Shown: positions 1 to 8,304 of the stretch, in pieces
How positions within the stretch are numbered: position 1 is the first letter of the stretch
Layout: each line of letters starts with the position of its first letter
Origin: CAYFRC01 sp050946115
GTDB taxonomy: Bacteria > Bacillota > Clostridia > Christensenellales > Aristaeellaceae
Length of the DNA stretch: 64,000 nt
Assembly: GCA_050946115.1 (NCBI GenBank)
Contig: JBMNUF010000001.1
Location: 171,512-235,511 of the forward strand
Reading direction: 5' to 3'
Program-made: the position numbers and the translations under genes
Notes under the pieces: generated by a model
Database searches by the model: none
What the model was told of the DNA's origin: nothing
Seen by the model: only the letters and a program-made list of their open reading frames with translations

Positions 1-698
1 AAAATCATGGATGCGGGCGTGTAATAGATCGGCAGGAACACCAGCTCCGCGCCCGCTTCCTTTACGGTGGAGACCTGCACGGAGAAGTCGGTGGTTTCAT
101 CGGTGAACGTGGTCACGGAGACGACCTCCAGCCCGAGTTCCGCCGCCTTCTGTTCAAAGGTCTGGTAGATGCCGGTGGAATAGGCATCGGCGTTATTGTA
201 TATCACGGCGACCTTCTGCGCGAGCGCCTTATCCGAAATGTACTGCGCGGAAAGCGTGCCCTGCGCGGGGTCGGTGAAGCAGATCTGGAACACGTTGTCG
301 TTGTTCTCGGTGACATCGGGCGAGGACGCGGACGGCGTCAGCATGAACATGCGGTCGGTATACGCCTCCGCCGCGACGGCGATGCAGGGCGTGGTGGTGA
401 CGGAGCCCACGATCATCTGCGCGCCCCAGTCCCACAGGTTGTTGTATGCGTTGACGGACTTTTCCGCATCGTGCTCGTCGTCCTGGCAGTTCAGCTCGAG
501 CTGAATGCCGCCCTTGGCATTGATCTCCGCAACCGCCAGCTCCGCGCCGTGCTGCACGGACGTGCCGTAGCTCGCCGCAGCGCCGGTCAGCGGCCCGATC
601 ATCCCGATCTTTACGCCCTCCGCCGTCGCCGCAAAAGCGAAGGAAGAGGCGACGAAAAATGCAAGAAGTACCGCCAAAAAGGTCTGAATGCGCTTCAT
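1..698 (-). CDS. Branched-chain amino-acid-type ABC transporter substrate-binding protein (3' end outside window)
   Basis: This is the N-terminal part (about 232 residues) of a periplasmic-binding-protein type I (LivK-like) receptor; the rest runs off the left edge. Residues 1-24 form a signal peptide (MKRIQTF, hydrophobic run, AFA). The mature start has the IGMIGPLTG opening typical of LivK-type proteins, followed by ELAVAEINAKGG and, later, a YTDRMFMLTPSAS segment of the ligand cleft. The ATG at 696-698 has a GGGAGGG ribosome site a few bases upstream and a consensus promoter at 729-758. Family knowledge predicts high-affinity capture of a branched-chain amino acid or related small molecule outside the membrane. 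No partner permease is visible, so the substrate is not assignable. Whether a lipobox is present is unclear; none is obvious. Confidence 0.88.
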   Translation of the reverse strand, partial: MKRIQTFLAVLLAFFVASSFAFAATAEGVKIGMIGPLTGAAASYGTSVQHGAELAVAEINAKGGIQLELNCQDDEHDAEKSVNAYNNLWDWGAQMIVGSVTTTPCIAVAAEAYTDRMFMLTPSASSPDVTENNDNVFQICFTDPAQGTLSAQYISDKALAQKVAVIYNNADAYSTGIYQTFEQKAAELGLEVVSVTTFTDETTDFSVQVSTVKEAGAELVFLPIYYTPASMI

Positions 699-728
699 AT
701 TGAAATCCCTCCCGATTCATAATGCAAA

Positions 729-758
729 ATTATACCAAGTTCGCGCAAAGCCTGTCAA
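729..758 (-). promoter_or_regulatory. Sigma-A promoter for the LivK-like gene
   Basis: On the minus strand a perfect TTGACA (753-758) lies 18 bases from a perfect TATAAT (729-734). It reads into the LivK-like gene starting at 698, giving a leader of only about 25 bases. Confidence 0.75.
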
Positions 759-803
759 GCGCGCCCGTGCGAATTTTGTCGCATTTTATGTTAAGGGCAT
801 CCC

Positions 804-1358
804 TTACGAGATCGGCCCATACAGCGCGATGCCCAGTACCGCGCTCAGCGCGATCCACACGACGGGGTGCGGCTTTTTCTTCCAAGGGATTTTGGAAAGC
901 GCGAATACGACTGCGAAAATCCCGACCGCCCTCCAGTCCACCGTCCCCCCGCCAGCAAACGTCGCATAGCCGATGGAATACGCCGCCGCGAGGATGAGGC
1001 CCACGACCGCGGGGCGCAGCCCCGAAAGCGCGCCCTGCACAATGCGGTTCTCGGAAAACGTCATAAAGAAGCGAACGACGATCAGTATGACCAAAAAGGA
1101 CGGGAGCACCACGCCCAATGTCGCAAACGCCGCGCCGGTAAGCCCCTTTTGCTGCATGCCGATGAACGTCGCGATGTTGACGGCGAAGGGCCCCGGCGTC
1201 GATTCGCTGACCGCGATGAAGTCGATCAGCGTCTCCGTGTCGATCCAGCCCTTGGCCTCCACGGTCTGGCGGATCATGGGGATCATCGCGTACCCGCCGC
1301 CGAAGGTAAACAGCCCGATCTGAAAAAAGGAGATAAAAAGTTCCCACAGCATGCTCAT
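804..1358 (-). CDS. chrA: Chromate transporter, CHR-domain half protein 2
   Basis: About 184 residues, a single CHR (chromate ion transporter) domain with roughly six membrane segments. The family signature FFQIGLFTFGGGYAMIP sits at the N-terminus and is followed by the EAKGW and ESTPGPFAVNIATFIG segments shared by ChrA proteins. The start used here is the ATG at 1356-1358, which overlaps the TGA of the upstream half protein by four bases (ATGA), implying translational coupling. Short CHR proteins work as pairs with opposite membrane orientation, and this pair fits that model. Known members export chromate by proton antiport, but many clostridial copies have no tested substrate. Longer in-frame starts upstream would run through the partner gene and are unlikely. 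Confidence 0.9.
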   Translation of the reverse strand: MSMLWELFISFFQIGLFTFGGGYAMIPMIRQTVEAKGWIDTETLIDFIAVSESTPGPFAVNIATFIGMQQKGLTGAAFATLGVVLPSFLVILIVVRFFMTFSENRIVQGALSGLRPAVVGLILAAAYSIGYATFAGGGTVDWRAVGIFAVVFALSKIPWKKKPHPVVWIALSAVLGIALYGPIS

Positions 1359-1933
1359 TTCGCGCTTCCCCCCTTCTCCTTGGCGTAGAACACGCTCGCG
1401 GCGATGCCGCAAAGCGCCGCGCCGATCAGGATCAACTTGCTGTCCACCGAAAGAAATGCCGTCAGGATGAAGCCCGCGAGAAACAATAGCAGGGAAAACA
1501 CGGTCCTCGGGCAGCCCTTTCCGAGCTTTAACACCGCGTTCACGATGAGCATTACAACGCCCGCGTGGATTCCGCGAAACGCGCAGGCGACCCATTTGTT
1601 CTGCATGAACGCGTGGTAGCACAGGGACACCGTGCAGATGACGATGTAAGAGGGCAATACCACGCCGAAGGTCGCCGCGGCGCTTCCCATGATGCCCGCC
1701 ACGCGATAGCCGATGAACGTCGCGGAATTGATCGCCAGCGGCCCCGGCGTGGATTCTGCGATCGCCACGATGTCCAGCACCTCATCGGCAGTCACCCAGT
1801 GCTTTTCCTCGACCGCCTCCGTCTGGATCAGCGGCAGCATGGCGTAGCCGCCGCCGAACGTGAAAAGGCCGATGCGGAAAAACGTCCGAAACAGGTCCCA
1901 TGTCTTTTGCGTCTTGTCGCTCATATGAGCCAT
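1355..1933 (-). CDS. chrA: Chromate transporter, CHR-domain half protein 1
   Basis: 192 residues with one CHR domain. The motif FFRIGLFTFGGGYAMLP is near residues 15-30 and the AESTPGPLAINSATFIG motif near residues 55-72, paralogous to the downstream half. About six hydrophobic segments are visible. The start codon has a GGAGGA-type site just upstream and lies six bases after the stop of the zinc-ribbon gene, so the three genes 1940-3295, this one and 804-1358 form one unit read from 3295 downward. The role inferred is a two-subunit anion (chromate-type) exporter in the cytoplasmic membrane. Confidence 0.9.
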   Translation of the reverse strand: MAHMSDKTQKTWDLFRTFFRIGLFTFGGGYAMLPLIQTEAVEEKHWVTADEVLDIVAIAESTPGPLAINSATFIGYRVAGIMGSAAATFGVVLPSYIVICTVSLCYHAFMQNKWVACAFRGIHAGVVMLIVNAVLKLGKGCPRTVFSLLLFLAGFILTAFLSVDSKLILIGAALCGIAASVFYAKEKGGSAK

Positions 1934-1939
1934 CCTCCT

Positions 1940-3295
1940 TTACCTTGGCAACAATATGTATCTCGCAATGAGGTACGGCAGGTTCTTATCCACATAGAAG
2001 TACAAACTATCCACATCCGCATAAGCGCGGTACACGCCGCCGATCTCGGTCTCCTCGCGGGAGGACTTGTTTTCGAGCGCGACGAGCTGCTCCTTGCCGT
2101 CCGTCCCGACGTCCATGATGAGAATCTTTTTATCGCCCTCTATGACGATGTCCTTGATCTCGCCCTTGCACAGGAAGATCGCCCCGTTCCAGACGTCCGT
2201 CATGACCTTGAGCTGGTCGTAATCCATCGCCCACGCCTTGTCGCTGTATTCCTTGAGGGTCGGCACGTAGTACACCTTGACGGACATGACCGTGTCCGTC
2301 AAGCCCTCCTTGGATGCGCGGAAGGTGATGGTATTGTCTCCAATCTCCGTCATCTTCGCGTCAAAGGAGAAGCTGCCGTCCTCCTCCACCTCGATGGAAT
2401 TGGGGTCGTATTTTGTATCCACGGAAAGCGTCGCCGTGGGATCGATGATGCCCGTCACGGTAAAGGTGGAGCCGGACGCCTTCGTCGCCAGATTTAGCGA
2501 CGGCTCGAGCCGGATGCTCTGCGGCGCACGGTAGAGTATGATATCCTTGCGGTTCTGTTTGTGGTTTTTCGTATCCACGAGGATGGAGATCTTGTTTTCG
2601 CCCTGCGCGTAGACGTTGATGGGCAGCTTGAGCTTTCCCTGAAAGTCCGCCTCGTCCGTCACGTTTTCGCCGTTGACGTAGATCGTCGAATCCGGCACGA
2701 CCTTGAGCGCGAGGTTGTATACGGACGTATACACCGTCTGATACTCGCCCTCGGGATCGACCAAATGCAGCGGCGAAACGGGCGTAGGGATGTTCAGTTC
2801 GATTTTAGGCAGCTCCTGCCACGCGCCGGAAGCGCTGATGCAAATCGGCGAGAGCGTCACGATCGCGCCCTCCGCGTCCTCGGGGTTCGCGTCGAACCAG
2901 TGCGCGTCCGCGACTTCGACGCGCGCGATGCTGCCCGTCACGCGGTACGCGCAGTCGAGTTCTGGGATATAAATGGTGTCGCCGTCCGCGCCAAAAAACG
3001 TAATCGCGTGGGCGAGCCTGTCGTCGTCCATCGTAAAGGTCTCGATTGTCGGCGCGACCGCGCCTCCGCTTGCGTAGTAGCGCTGCATGCGCCAGTCGGA
3101 AACCCAGTAATACGCCTTATAGATCGCCTGAAACAGCACGAAAATGACGCACGCCCCGATCGCAAGCCCCCGCAAAAGCGAAAAAAAAGCCTTCAGGTTC
3201 TGCTTTGGCGTGCGATCCCTTATAAAATCAAACCCGCATTCGCGGCATACCGTGCGGCTCGCATTGTTGTTCGCGCCGCAGTTCGGGCAAATCAT
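1940..3295 (-). CDS. Zinc-ribbon, single-pass membrane protein with Ig-like repeats (function unknown)
   Basis: 451 residues. The N-terminus is a zinc ribbon (CPNC at residues 3-6, CREC at about 18-21). It is followed by a basic stretch and one membrane helix around residues 38-58, then a long presumably extracellular region. That region contains at least two beta-rich repeats resembling Ig-like or bacterial adhesin folds (segments ending IYVNGENV and FTVTGIIDPTATLSVD). The C-terminal 100 residues read as a small beta domain. This layout (cytosolic zinc ribbon, one helix, extracellular beta domains) recurs in Firmicutes proteins of unknown function. The gene is first in an operon with the chrA pair. 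I do not recognise a catalytic motif. Confidence 0.75.
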   Translation of the reverse strand: MICPNCGANNNASRTVCRECGFDFIRDRTPKQNLKAFFSLLRGLAIGACVIFVLFQAIYKAYYWVSDWRMQRYYASGGAVAPTIETFTMDDDRLAHAITFFGADGDTIYIPELDCAYRVTGSIARVEVADAHWFDANPEDAEGAIVTLSPICISASGAWQELPKIELNIPTPVSPLHLVDPEGEYQTVYTSVYNLALKVVPDSTIYVNGENVTDEADFQGKLKLPINVYAQGENKISILVDTKNHKQNRKDIILYRAPQSIRLEPSLNLATKASGSTFTVTGIIDPTATLSVDTKYDPNSIEVEEDGSFSFDAKMTEIGDNTITFRASKEGLTDTVMSVKVYYVPTLKEYSDKAWAMDYDQLKVMTDVWNGAIFLCKGEIKDIVIEGDKKILIMDVGTDGKEQLVALENKSSREETEIGGVYRAYADVDSLYFYVDKNLPYLIARYILLPR

Positions 3296-3321
3296 ATCCG
3301 GCAGCCTCCCTTATAGGGCAT

Positions 3322-3350
3322 ATCATACCATTTAGGCCGCCCCTTGTCAC
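3322..3350 (-). promoter_or_regulatory. Promoter for the zinc-ribbon/chrA operon
   Basis: Minus-strand GTGACA (3345-3350) and TATGAT (3322-3327) are separated by 17 bases, reading into the gene that starts at 3295. Confidence 0.6.
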
Positions 3351-3382
3351 GTTAATTTCCAAGAACAAGCATAGCGATACTC

Positions 3383-3411
3383 CGCGCGGGCGCAAAAAGT
3401 GCGCCCGCGCG
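3383..3411 (-). terminator. GC-rich hairpin downstream of the dipeptidase gene
   Basis: An 11-12 bp perfect stem (CGCGCGGGCGC on one arm) with a five-base loop follows the stop of the dipeptidase gene at 3427. There is no clear U-tract on either side, so it may act as a weak terminator or an RNA-stabilising structure. Confidence 0.4.
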
Positions 3412-3426
3412 AAGCAAAATACGCAG

Positions 3427-4350
3427 CTATGTCCTATGGTCTTTCGCCGCCTTCAGTACGCGGAAAAGGTTTTCGCCCGCGATGCCGCGAAGCTGCGCCT
3501 CGGTATAGCCGTGGTCTTCCAACAGCGCCATCAATTTGGGGAAATCGTCCGGCGAGGAAAGCCCCTCGGGCGATGCGTCGATGCCGTCGAAATCCGAGCC
3601 GAAGCCCAAAACATCGATTCCGCCCAGCTCCGCGATCCCGTCAATGTGGCGGAGCACGTCGTCGAGCGTAGCATCCCTGTCCTTTGCGAGGAACGCGCTG
3701 TAGAAATTGATGCCGATAAAGCCCTTCTTTTCGATGATCGCGCGCACCTGATCGGGATACAGGTTGCGCCGCACGTCGCACAGCGTCCGCAGGTTGGAGT
3801 GGGATGCAATGATGGGGAGCTTCGTCCTCTCGGCGCAGTCCCAAAACCCCGCTACGTTGAGGTGCGACACGTCCGCAAGGATGCCCAGGGCGTCCATTTC
3901 GGAAAGCAGTTCCAAGCCAAACGGCTTGAGGTGCCCGCCGTCGCCCAAGACCGCGGGATAGCCGATTTCGTTTTCGTTGTTCCACGTGAGCGCGATCATG
4001 CGCACGCGGCACGATGCGTCAAATTCATGGAGGCGCGAAAGCTTTCCCTCCAAGACCTCGCCGCCCTCGATGGAGAACACGCCGTGCGGCGCATCGGGCA
4101 AATTCTCGGGGAGCGCGCCTTTGAGCATGGGAACCCCGATTCGCTCCGAAGATGCGAGCATCGCAACCGCGTTTTCATAGGGATGCCCCTCGCGCCCTTG
4201 TGCCCCGGCAAACATTGCGAACGTCTGCAGCGACACGCCGCCGCGCCGCAGATTCTCCGGGCGGACGGTGCAGTCCTCGGGCGCCTTCCCTTCGAGCACT
4301 ATGCCGTACAGCGTATCGCAATGGGCGTCCACGATGCGGTATTTTGTCAT
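3427..4350 (-). CDS. Membrane dipeptidase (renal dipeptidase, peptidase family M19)
   Basis: 307 residues from the ATG at 4348-4350, close to the usual 310-400 of the family. The N-terminal metal site motif VDAHCDT (His10 and Asp12) is followed by the GGV..Q.FA segment. The central region carries ALTWNNENEIG, the ADVSHLN motif and the ASHSN motif that supply further zinc ligands and the active-site pocket. The C-terminus has LGFGSDFDGI, also diagnostic. The enzyme hydrolyses dipeptides, including those with a C-terminal D-residue, using two zinc ions; there is no signal peptide, so a cytosolic role is likely. Its start overlaps the stop of the foldase gene by four bases (ATGA), so the two are translated together. 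A longer upstream start would only extend into that gene. Confidence 0.92.
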   Translation of the reverse strand: MTKYRIVDAHCDTLYGIVLEGKAPEDCTVRPENLRRGGVSLQTFAMFAGAQGREGHPYENAVAMLASSERIGVPMLKGALPENLPDAPHGVFSIEGGEVLEGKLSRLHEFDASCRVRMIALTWNNENEIGYPAVLGDGGHLKPFGLELLSEMDALGILADVSHLNVAGFWDCAERTKLPIIASHSNLRTLCDVRRNLYPDQVRAIIEKKGFIGINFYSAFLAKDRDATLDDVLRHIDGIAELGGIDVLGFGSDFDGIDASPEGLSSPDDFPKLMALLEDHGYTEAQLRGIAGENLFRVLKAAKDHRT

Positions 4351-5792
4351 TCCGCCGCCTCCGCGGGCTGTTCGGCGCCTGCGGTATCGAGGAAGCCGTC
4401 CGTATACACGATTTCGAGCGCCTCGGTCCACGCATCGAGCATGTCGCTAAAGGCAGTCGCCTTCGCGTTTTCGAGGTGGTCCGCCTTAAACACCGCGAAG
4501 TCTTCGTCCGTAAGCTCCACGGCGCCCTCGGGCAGATCTTTGTAGTACTGGATGATGTAGTAGCCGTAGCTGCCCAGCGTCGGCTCGGACACGTCGCCGA
4601 CGTTTTTCAGCGCCATCGCGGCATCCTTAAAGCTCTGTTCGAACGTTTCGGTGGTATCGGATACGTAGTAGCCCGTCTGTGCGAAGCTGCTGCCCTCCAT
4701 CATGCCGGGGTCCTCGTTGTACTGCGCCATCAGCGTATCAAAGTCTTCGCCCGCCGCGACGCGACCCATGATCTCCTCGAGCTTCGGCGCAACCTGCGCC
4801 GTCAGTTCGTCGTAGCGCACCTTCTCCTCGTCGGTGATCGCGCCGGAGGCTTTCTTTTCCTCGAGCGAGAGGATTTCGTCCGCGTCGTCCACTGCGATCA
4901 GAATCTGTTTCACGGCGCGATAGCCCGCGGGGATGTAATACACCGTCGCGCCGCCCATCGCGTCGTTGTCAAAGGCATAGGGATCGCTCGCGTAGGTTTC
5001 CTTCGATTCGTCCACGAAGCTTTGGTAATACGCGCGCACCTCGTCGTCCGTCACGGCGATGTCCCGCGTGGCGTACTCCGAAACATCGTCGTAGGTGGCG
5101 GAGGCGATCAGGTTTTCCGCGACCTTTTCCCGCGTGAGCCCGTTCTCCGCGAGATACGCCTCCGTATCCGCCGTCACCTGCTCCTCGTCCATGCCTTCCC
5201 CGCGGAAATACTCCTTATAGTATTCCAGCATTTCCTCGTAGTCCGCCTGCGCCTGCTTCGCGAGCTCGGCGAGCTTCTCCTCCGAATACGGCAGAACGCC
5301 GTATTCCTGCGCCAATTCGTTTACATACCTGTCGCGCAGGGTGCTGTGCAGCGCTTCGTCGCGCATGAGCGCGATGACGCCGGGGTCCGTCATGTCGAAG
5401 AAGCTGCCGTATGCGCCCTGAAAGTATTCGTAGGCGTCGCGAATATCGGCAAAGGTGATTGCTTCGCCGTTGACCGTCGCGATCACGTCCGCGTCCCCGA
5501 ACTCCTTGAGCACCGGCGCAGGCTCCTCGTCCGCATACCCGTCCTCGTCCGACAATTCGTCCCCGAACTCGCCTTCGTCCATCACGTCTTCGGGGATCTC
5601 CGCATTTTCCTCGTAGTATTCGAGGAGGGCGGTCAGGTATTCGATCTCGGAATTTGCATCTTCCAGTTCGCGCTCCAATTCCGCGATGCGGGCATTCGCC
5701 GCGTCCAATTCCGATTGCAAATCCCCCTCCGCAAAACAGGGAATCGCGCAGAAGAGCGCCGTGCAGAGCAGCAAAGACAGCCATTTTTTCAT
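4347..5792 (-). CDS. Exported parvulin-type peptidyl-prolyl isomerase/foldase with SurA-like N-domain
   Basis: 481 residues. Residues 1-22 are a signal peptide, 25-63 a short coiled coil, 64-100 an acidic linker, and about 102-235 a SurA/PrsA-type N-domain (contains FFDMTDPG and the VNGEAITF opening). A parvulin (rotamase) domain follows at roughly 285-435 (VKQILIAVDD, then AAGEDFDTLMAQYNEDPG and GYYIIQYY). An acidic, hydrophobic-poor tail ends the protein. The role inferred is folding of exported proteins at the membrane/wall interface, as for PrsA. No lipobox is evident, unlike classic PrsA. The gene has its own promoter (5824-5852) and is followed, with a four-base overlap, by the dipeptidase. 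The SurA-like region is paralogous to the end of the neighbouring coiled-coil protein. Confidence 0.85.
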   Translation of the reverse strand: MKKWLSLLLCTALFCAIPCFAEGDLQSELDAANARIAELERELEDANSEIEYLTALLEYYEENAEIPEDVMDEGEFGDELSDEDGYADEEPAPVLKEFGDADVIATVNGEAITFADIRDAYEYFQGAYGSFFDMTDPGVIALMRDEALHSTLRDRYVNELAQEYGVLPYSEEKLAELAKQAQADYEEMLEYYKEYFRGEGMDEEQVTADTEAYLAENGLTREKVAENLIASATYDDVSEYATRDIAVTDDEVRAYYQSFVDESKETYASDPYAFDNDAMGGATVYYIPAGYRAVKQILIAVDDADEILSLEEKKASGAITDEEKVRYDELTAQVAPKLEEIMGRVAAGEDFDTLMAQYNEDPGMMEGSSFAQTGYYVSDTTETFEQSFKDAAMALKNVGDVSEPTLGSYGYYIIQYYKDLPEGAVELTDEDFAVFKADHLENAKATAFSDMLDAWTEALEIVYTDGFLDTAGAEQPAEAAE

Positions 5793-5823
5793 ACAAATAA
5801 TCCTCCACTATTGATTTCGGCTT

Positions 5824-5852
5824 ATTATACCAAAAAGGCGCGCCGGATGCAA
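5824..5852 (-). promoter_or_regulatory. Promoter of the foldase/dipeptidase operon, embedded in a terminator
   Basis: Minus-strand TTGCAT (5847-5852), 17-base spacer, perfect TATAAT (5824-5829). The -35 lies in the loop and arm of the terminator hairpin of the upstream gene, and the spacer includes its U-tract. Confidence 0.6.
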
Positions 5853-5864
5853 GCCCCGGCGCGC
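5832..5864 (-). terminator. Intrinsic terminator of the repeat coiled-coil gene
   Basis: Read on the minus strand, a 9 bp perfect stem (GCGCGCCGG arm, 5838-5846 with 5856-5864) and a nine-base loop are followed by five T residues (5832-5836). It sits about 35 bases after the stop of the gene ending at 5899. Confidence 0.7.
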
Positions 5865-5898
5865 GCGATGGCAATGGAAATTCACATGAAAAGGGTTC

Positions 5899-8283
5899 TT
5901 AGTCGAGCTCCACGCGGTAGAGAATCTCGCTCTCCGCGATCCACTTGGTGACGGTCGCGATGTAGGCGTAGGACATCTCTTCCTCGGTGCCGTTCAACGG
6001 ATCGGTCACGTAGGAATAGATCTTGTCGTACAAATCCGTCTGCCGCTCGTTTTCCACCAAGAGAACCATGTCGTAGCCAATGCCCGTCAGGTATTCCTTC
6101 GCGAGCGATTCGGCTTCTTCCTCGGATGCGCCCGTGGTCAGGAAGAACGCCTTTTTCATTTCGAACGTCTCGGCGTAGGCGTATTCCGCCTGCTGCAGGT
6201 AGCGCGCCTCGTCCTCTTCCGTGGGTACGATGCCGAGCTCCGCCGCCTTCTGGCGGACGACTTCTTCCTCGATCAGCGTGTCGACCGCTTCGCGCATGAG
6301 TGATGTCAGGATGCCCGGATCGGTCACGTCCATGAAGCCCTCGTAGAAATTCAGGTAGTACTCGTACTGCCCCATGACTTCGGCAAAGGAAACCACCGTG
6401 CCGTTGATTTCGAGGATCGCCGCGTCGTCGGCCGCCCGGAAATCTTCCTGCACGAGCTTCGCCATCGTCAGCACCTTGCGGTCGTTGGTGGAAAGGAGGT
6501 CCTTGTCGAGCTGTGAGATGGTCGCATCCCTTTCCCCGATGGTTTGCGCCTGCTCCTCGACGGTCGCGTCCCTTTCAGCGATACCGGCTGTCTGTTCCGC
6601 GATGGTGGCGTCCTTTTCGGCGATGGTATTTGTCTGCTCCTCGACGGTCGCATCCCTTTCCGCGATGGTTTGCGCCTGCTCCTCGACGGTCGCATCCCGT
6701 TCGGCGATGATATTCGTCTGTTCCGCAATGGTGGCGTCCCTTTCGGCGATGGTTTGCGCCTGCTCCTCGACAGTCGCATCCCGTTCGGCGATGACAGCCG
6801 TCTGTTCAGCAATGGTGGCGTCCCTTTCGGCGATACCGGCTTTCTGTTCCGCCACGGTCGCGTCCCTTTCCGCGATAGCAGCCGTCTGCCCCTCAATGGT
6901 CGCTTCCTTTTCGGCGATTGATATCGTCTGCGCCTCGACAGTCGCGTCCCTTTCAGCGATAATAGCCGTCTGCTCCTCGACAGTCGCTTCCTTTTCGGCG
7001 ATAGATGCCGTCTGCTCCTCAATGGTCGTATTCAATTCGACGATGGCAGCGTTCATATCGACGATGGCGGCATCCCTTTCGGCGATGGTGGTGTCCCTCT
7101 CGACGATGGTTGCATCCCTTTCGGCGATGACCGCAGCCTGCTCTTCGATGGTCGCGTCCTTTTCCTCGATGGCGATCGTCAGATTCTCGATGGTCGCAGC
7201 CTGCTCTTGAATCGTAGCGTTCTTTTCGGCGAGGAGCGTACTGTGTCCTTCGACCGTCGCGTCTTTCTCCGCGACGGCCGCGTCCTTCTCGGCGATGGCC
7301 GTCGCGTTTTCCGCGATAAGCACGTCCTGATCCGCTATGGTCGCCACCTGTGCCTCGATGGTCGCGTCCTGATCGGCGATGGTCGCCAACTGCTGCTCGA
7401 TGATCGCATCCTTCTCGGCGATCAGCGCGTCCTGCCGGTCGATGGTAGCGTTCTTTTCGGCGAGCTCGGCTACCTGCGCCTGTATGGCCGCGTCGCGGTC
7501 GGCGAGTTCGGCTGCCTGCTTTTCGATGAGCGCGTCGTTTTCTATGCCGGCGGCAATGCTTGCCTCCACAAGCTGCGTCTTGACGGAGGCGAGATCCGCT
7601 TCCAACTGCACGATCTGCGCCTTCAGTTTTGTAATTTCCTCGTCCTTTGCGGAAAGCGCGGCAAGCTGTCCGTTGGCGGATTCCAATTGCTCGGAAAGCG
7701 CCGCGATCTCCAGCTGCATTTCGCCTGCGAGCGCGTCCTTATCCTCTCCCGCCTCCGTGAGCGTTGCGACATTCGCCTCCAGCGCCTTGATTTGCGCCTC
7801 GTAGGATGCAAGCTGCCCCTCGAGCGCTTCGACGACGCTCTCCTTCTCCGTCACGGCGCCGCCCAGACGCACCACCTCGCCGTCGAGCGAAGCCTTTTCC
7901 TCGGTGAGGGATGCGAGCTGTCCTTCGAGCGAGGTCTTCTCCTCGGTGAGAGATGCGAATTGCCCTTCGAGCGAAGCCTTCTCCTCAGAGAGGGTCTTGA
8001 ACTCCCCTTCGAGCGAAGTCTTTTCCTCAGAGAGGGATGCGTACTGCCCTTCAAGCGAGGTCTTCTCCTCGGAGAGAGACTTGAGTTCCCCTTCGAGCGA
8101 CGACTTGGCATCCGCAAGGGTCGATACTTCGCCCTCAAGGGTCGCAATCGCGCCGTCCTTATTCTCGACCTGCGCGCTCAGCTCCTGCACCTTGGAATTG
8201 CTGTTCAAGGCGAATATGCCCAGCGCGACGATGATCACAGCTGAGATTGCAAGGATTGCTATCGTCGACTTCTTGCCTGCCAT
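5899..8283 (-). CDS. Membrane-anchored repeat coiled-coil protein with C-terminal SurA-like domain
   Basis: 794 residues. A membrane helix lies at about residues 7-26, so the bulk is predicted outside the cell. Residues 61-139 are five to six copies of a 14-residue unit (S-L-S-E-E-K-T-S-L-E-G-Q type), and residues about 262-593 are over twenty units of a second 14-residue type (I-A-E-R-D-A-T-V-E-E-Q-A-Q-T). Each unit equals two heptads, giving a very long predicted rod. Residues about 619-755 form a globular domain (EINGTVVSF, then FMDVTDPGIL) that matches the SurA-like N-domain of the adjacent foldase, but no parvulin domain follows. The gene starts 22 bases after the stop of another coiled-coil gene. 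Function unknown; a structural spacer that presents a chaperone-like head across the wall is an inference. Confidence 0.8.
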   Translation of the reverse strand: MAGKKSTIAILAISAVIIVALGIFALNSNSKVQELSAQVENKDGAIATLEGEVSTLADAKSSLEGELKSLSEEKTSLEGQYASLSEEKTSLEGEFKTLSEEKASLEGQFASLTEEKTSLEGQLASLTEEKASLDGEVVRLGGAVTEKESVVEALEGQLASYEAQIKALEANVATLTEAGEDKDALAGEMQLEIAALSEQLESANGQLAALSAKDEEITKLKAQIVQLEADLASVKTQLVEASIAAGIENDALIEKQAAELADRDAAIQAQVAELAEKNATIDRQDALIAEKDAIIEQQLATIADQDATIEAQVATIADQDVLIAENATAIAEKDAAVAEKDATVEGHSTLLAEKNATIQEQAATIENLTIAIEEKDATIEEQAAVIAERDATIVERDTTIAERDAAIVDMNAAIVELNTTIEEQTASIAEKEATVEEQTAIIAERDATVEAQTISIAEKEATIEGQTAAIAERDATVAEQKAGIAERDATIAEQTAVIAERDATVEEQAQTIAERDATIAEQTNIIAERDATVEEQAQTIAERDATVEEQTNTIAEKDATIAEQTAGIAERDATVEEQAQTIGERDATISQLDKDLLSTNDRKVLTMAKLVQEDFRAADDAAILEINGTVVSFAEVMGQYEYYLNFYEGFMDVTDPGILTSLMREAVDTLIEEEVVRQKAAELGIVPTEEDEARYLQQAEYAYAETFEMKKAFFLTTGASEEEAESLAKEYLTGIGYDMVLLVENERQTDLYDKIYSYVTDPLNGTEEEMSYAYIATVTKWIAESEILYRVELD
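6505..7500 (-). repeat. Tandem 42-bp coding repeats
   Basis: More than twenty imperfect 42-bp units, each encoding 14 residues (I-A-E-x-D-A-T-x-x-E-Q-x-x-x). Copies between about 6520 and 6790 are nearly identical in DNA sequence, implying recent duplication or gene conversion; those toward 7500 are more diverged. Confidence 0.85.
7867..8103 (-). repeat. Second block of 42-bp coding repeats
   Basis: Five to six 42-bp units encoding 14-residue S-L-x-E-E-K-x-S-L-E-G-x-x-x repeats near the N-terminus of the same protein. The consensus differs from the larger block, so the two arrays arose separately. Confidence 0.8.
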
Positions 8284-8304
8284 GGTCTATCCCCCCGTAT
8301 GCTT

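Noticed and set aside
4152..5951. A 599-codon plus-strand open frame
   Set aside because: It lies antisense to the foldase gene, has no ribosome site, and the opposite strand carries recognisable domains.
6505..7500. Regular repeats resembling a CRISPR array
   Set aside because: The 42-bp units are contiguous, without spacers, stay in frame and encode a heptad-type coiled coil; no cas gene is near.
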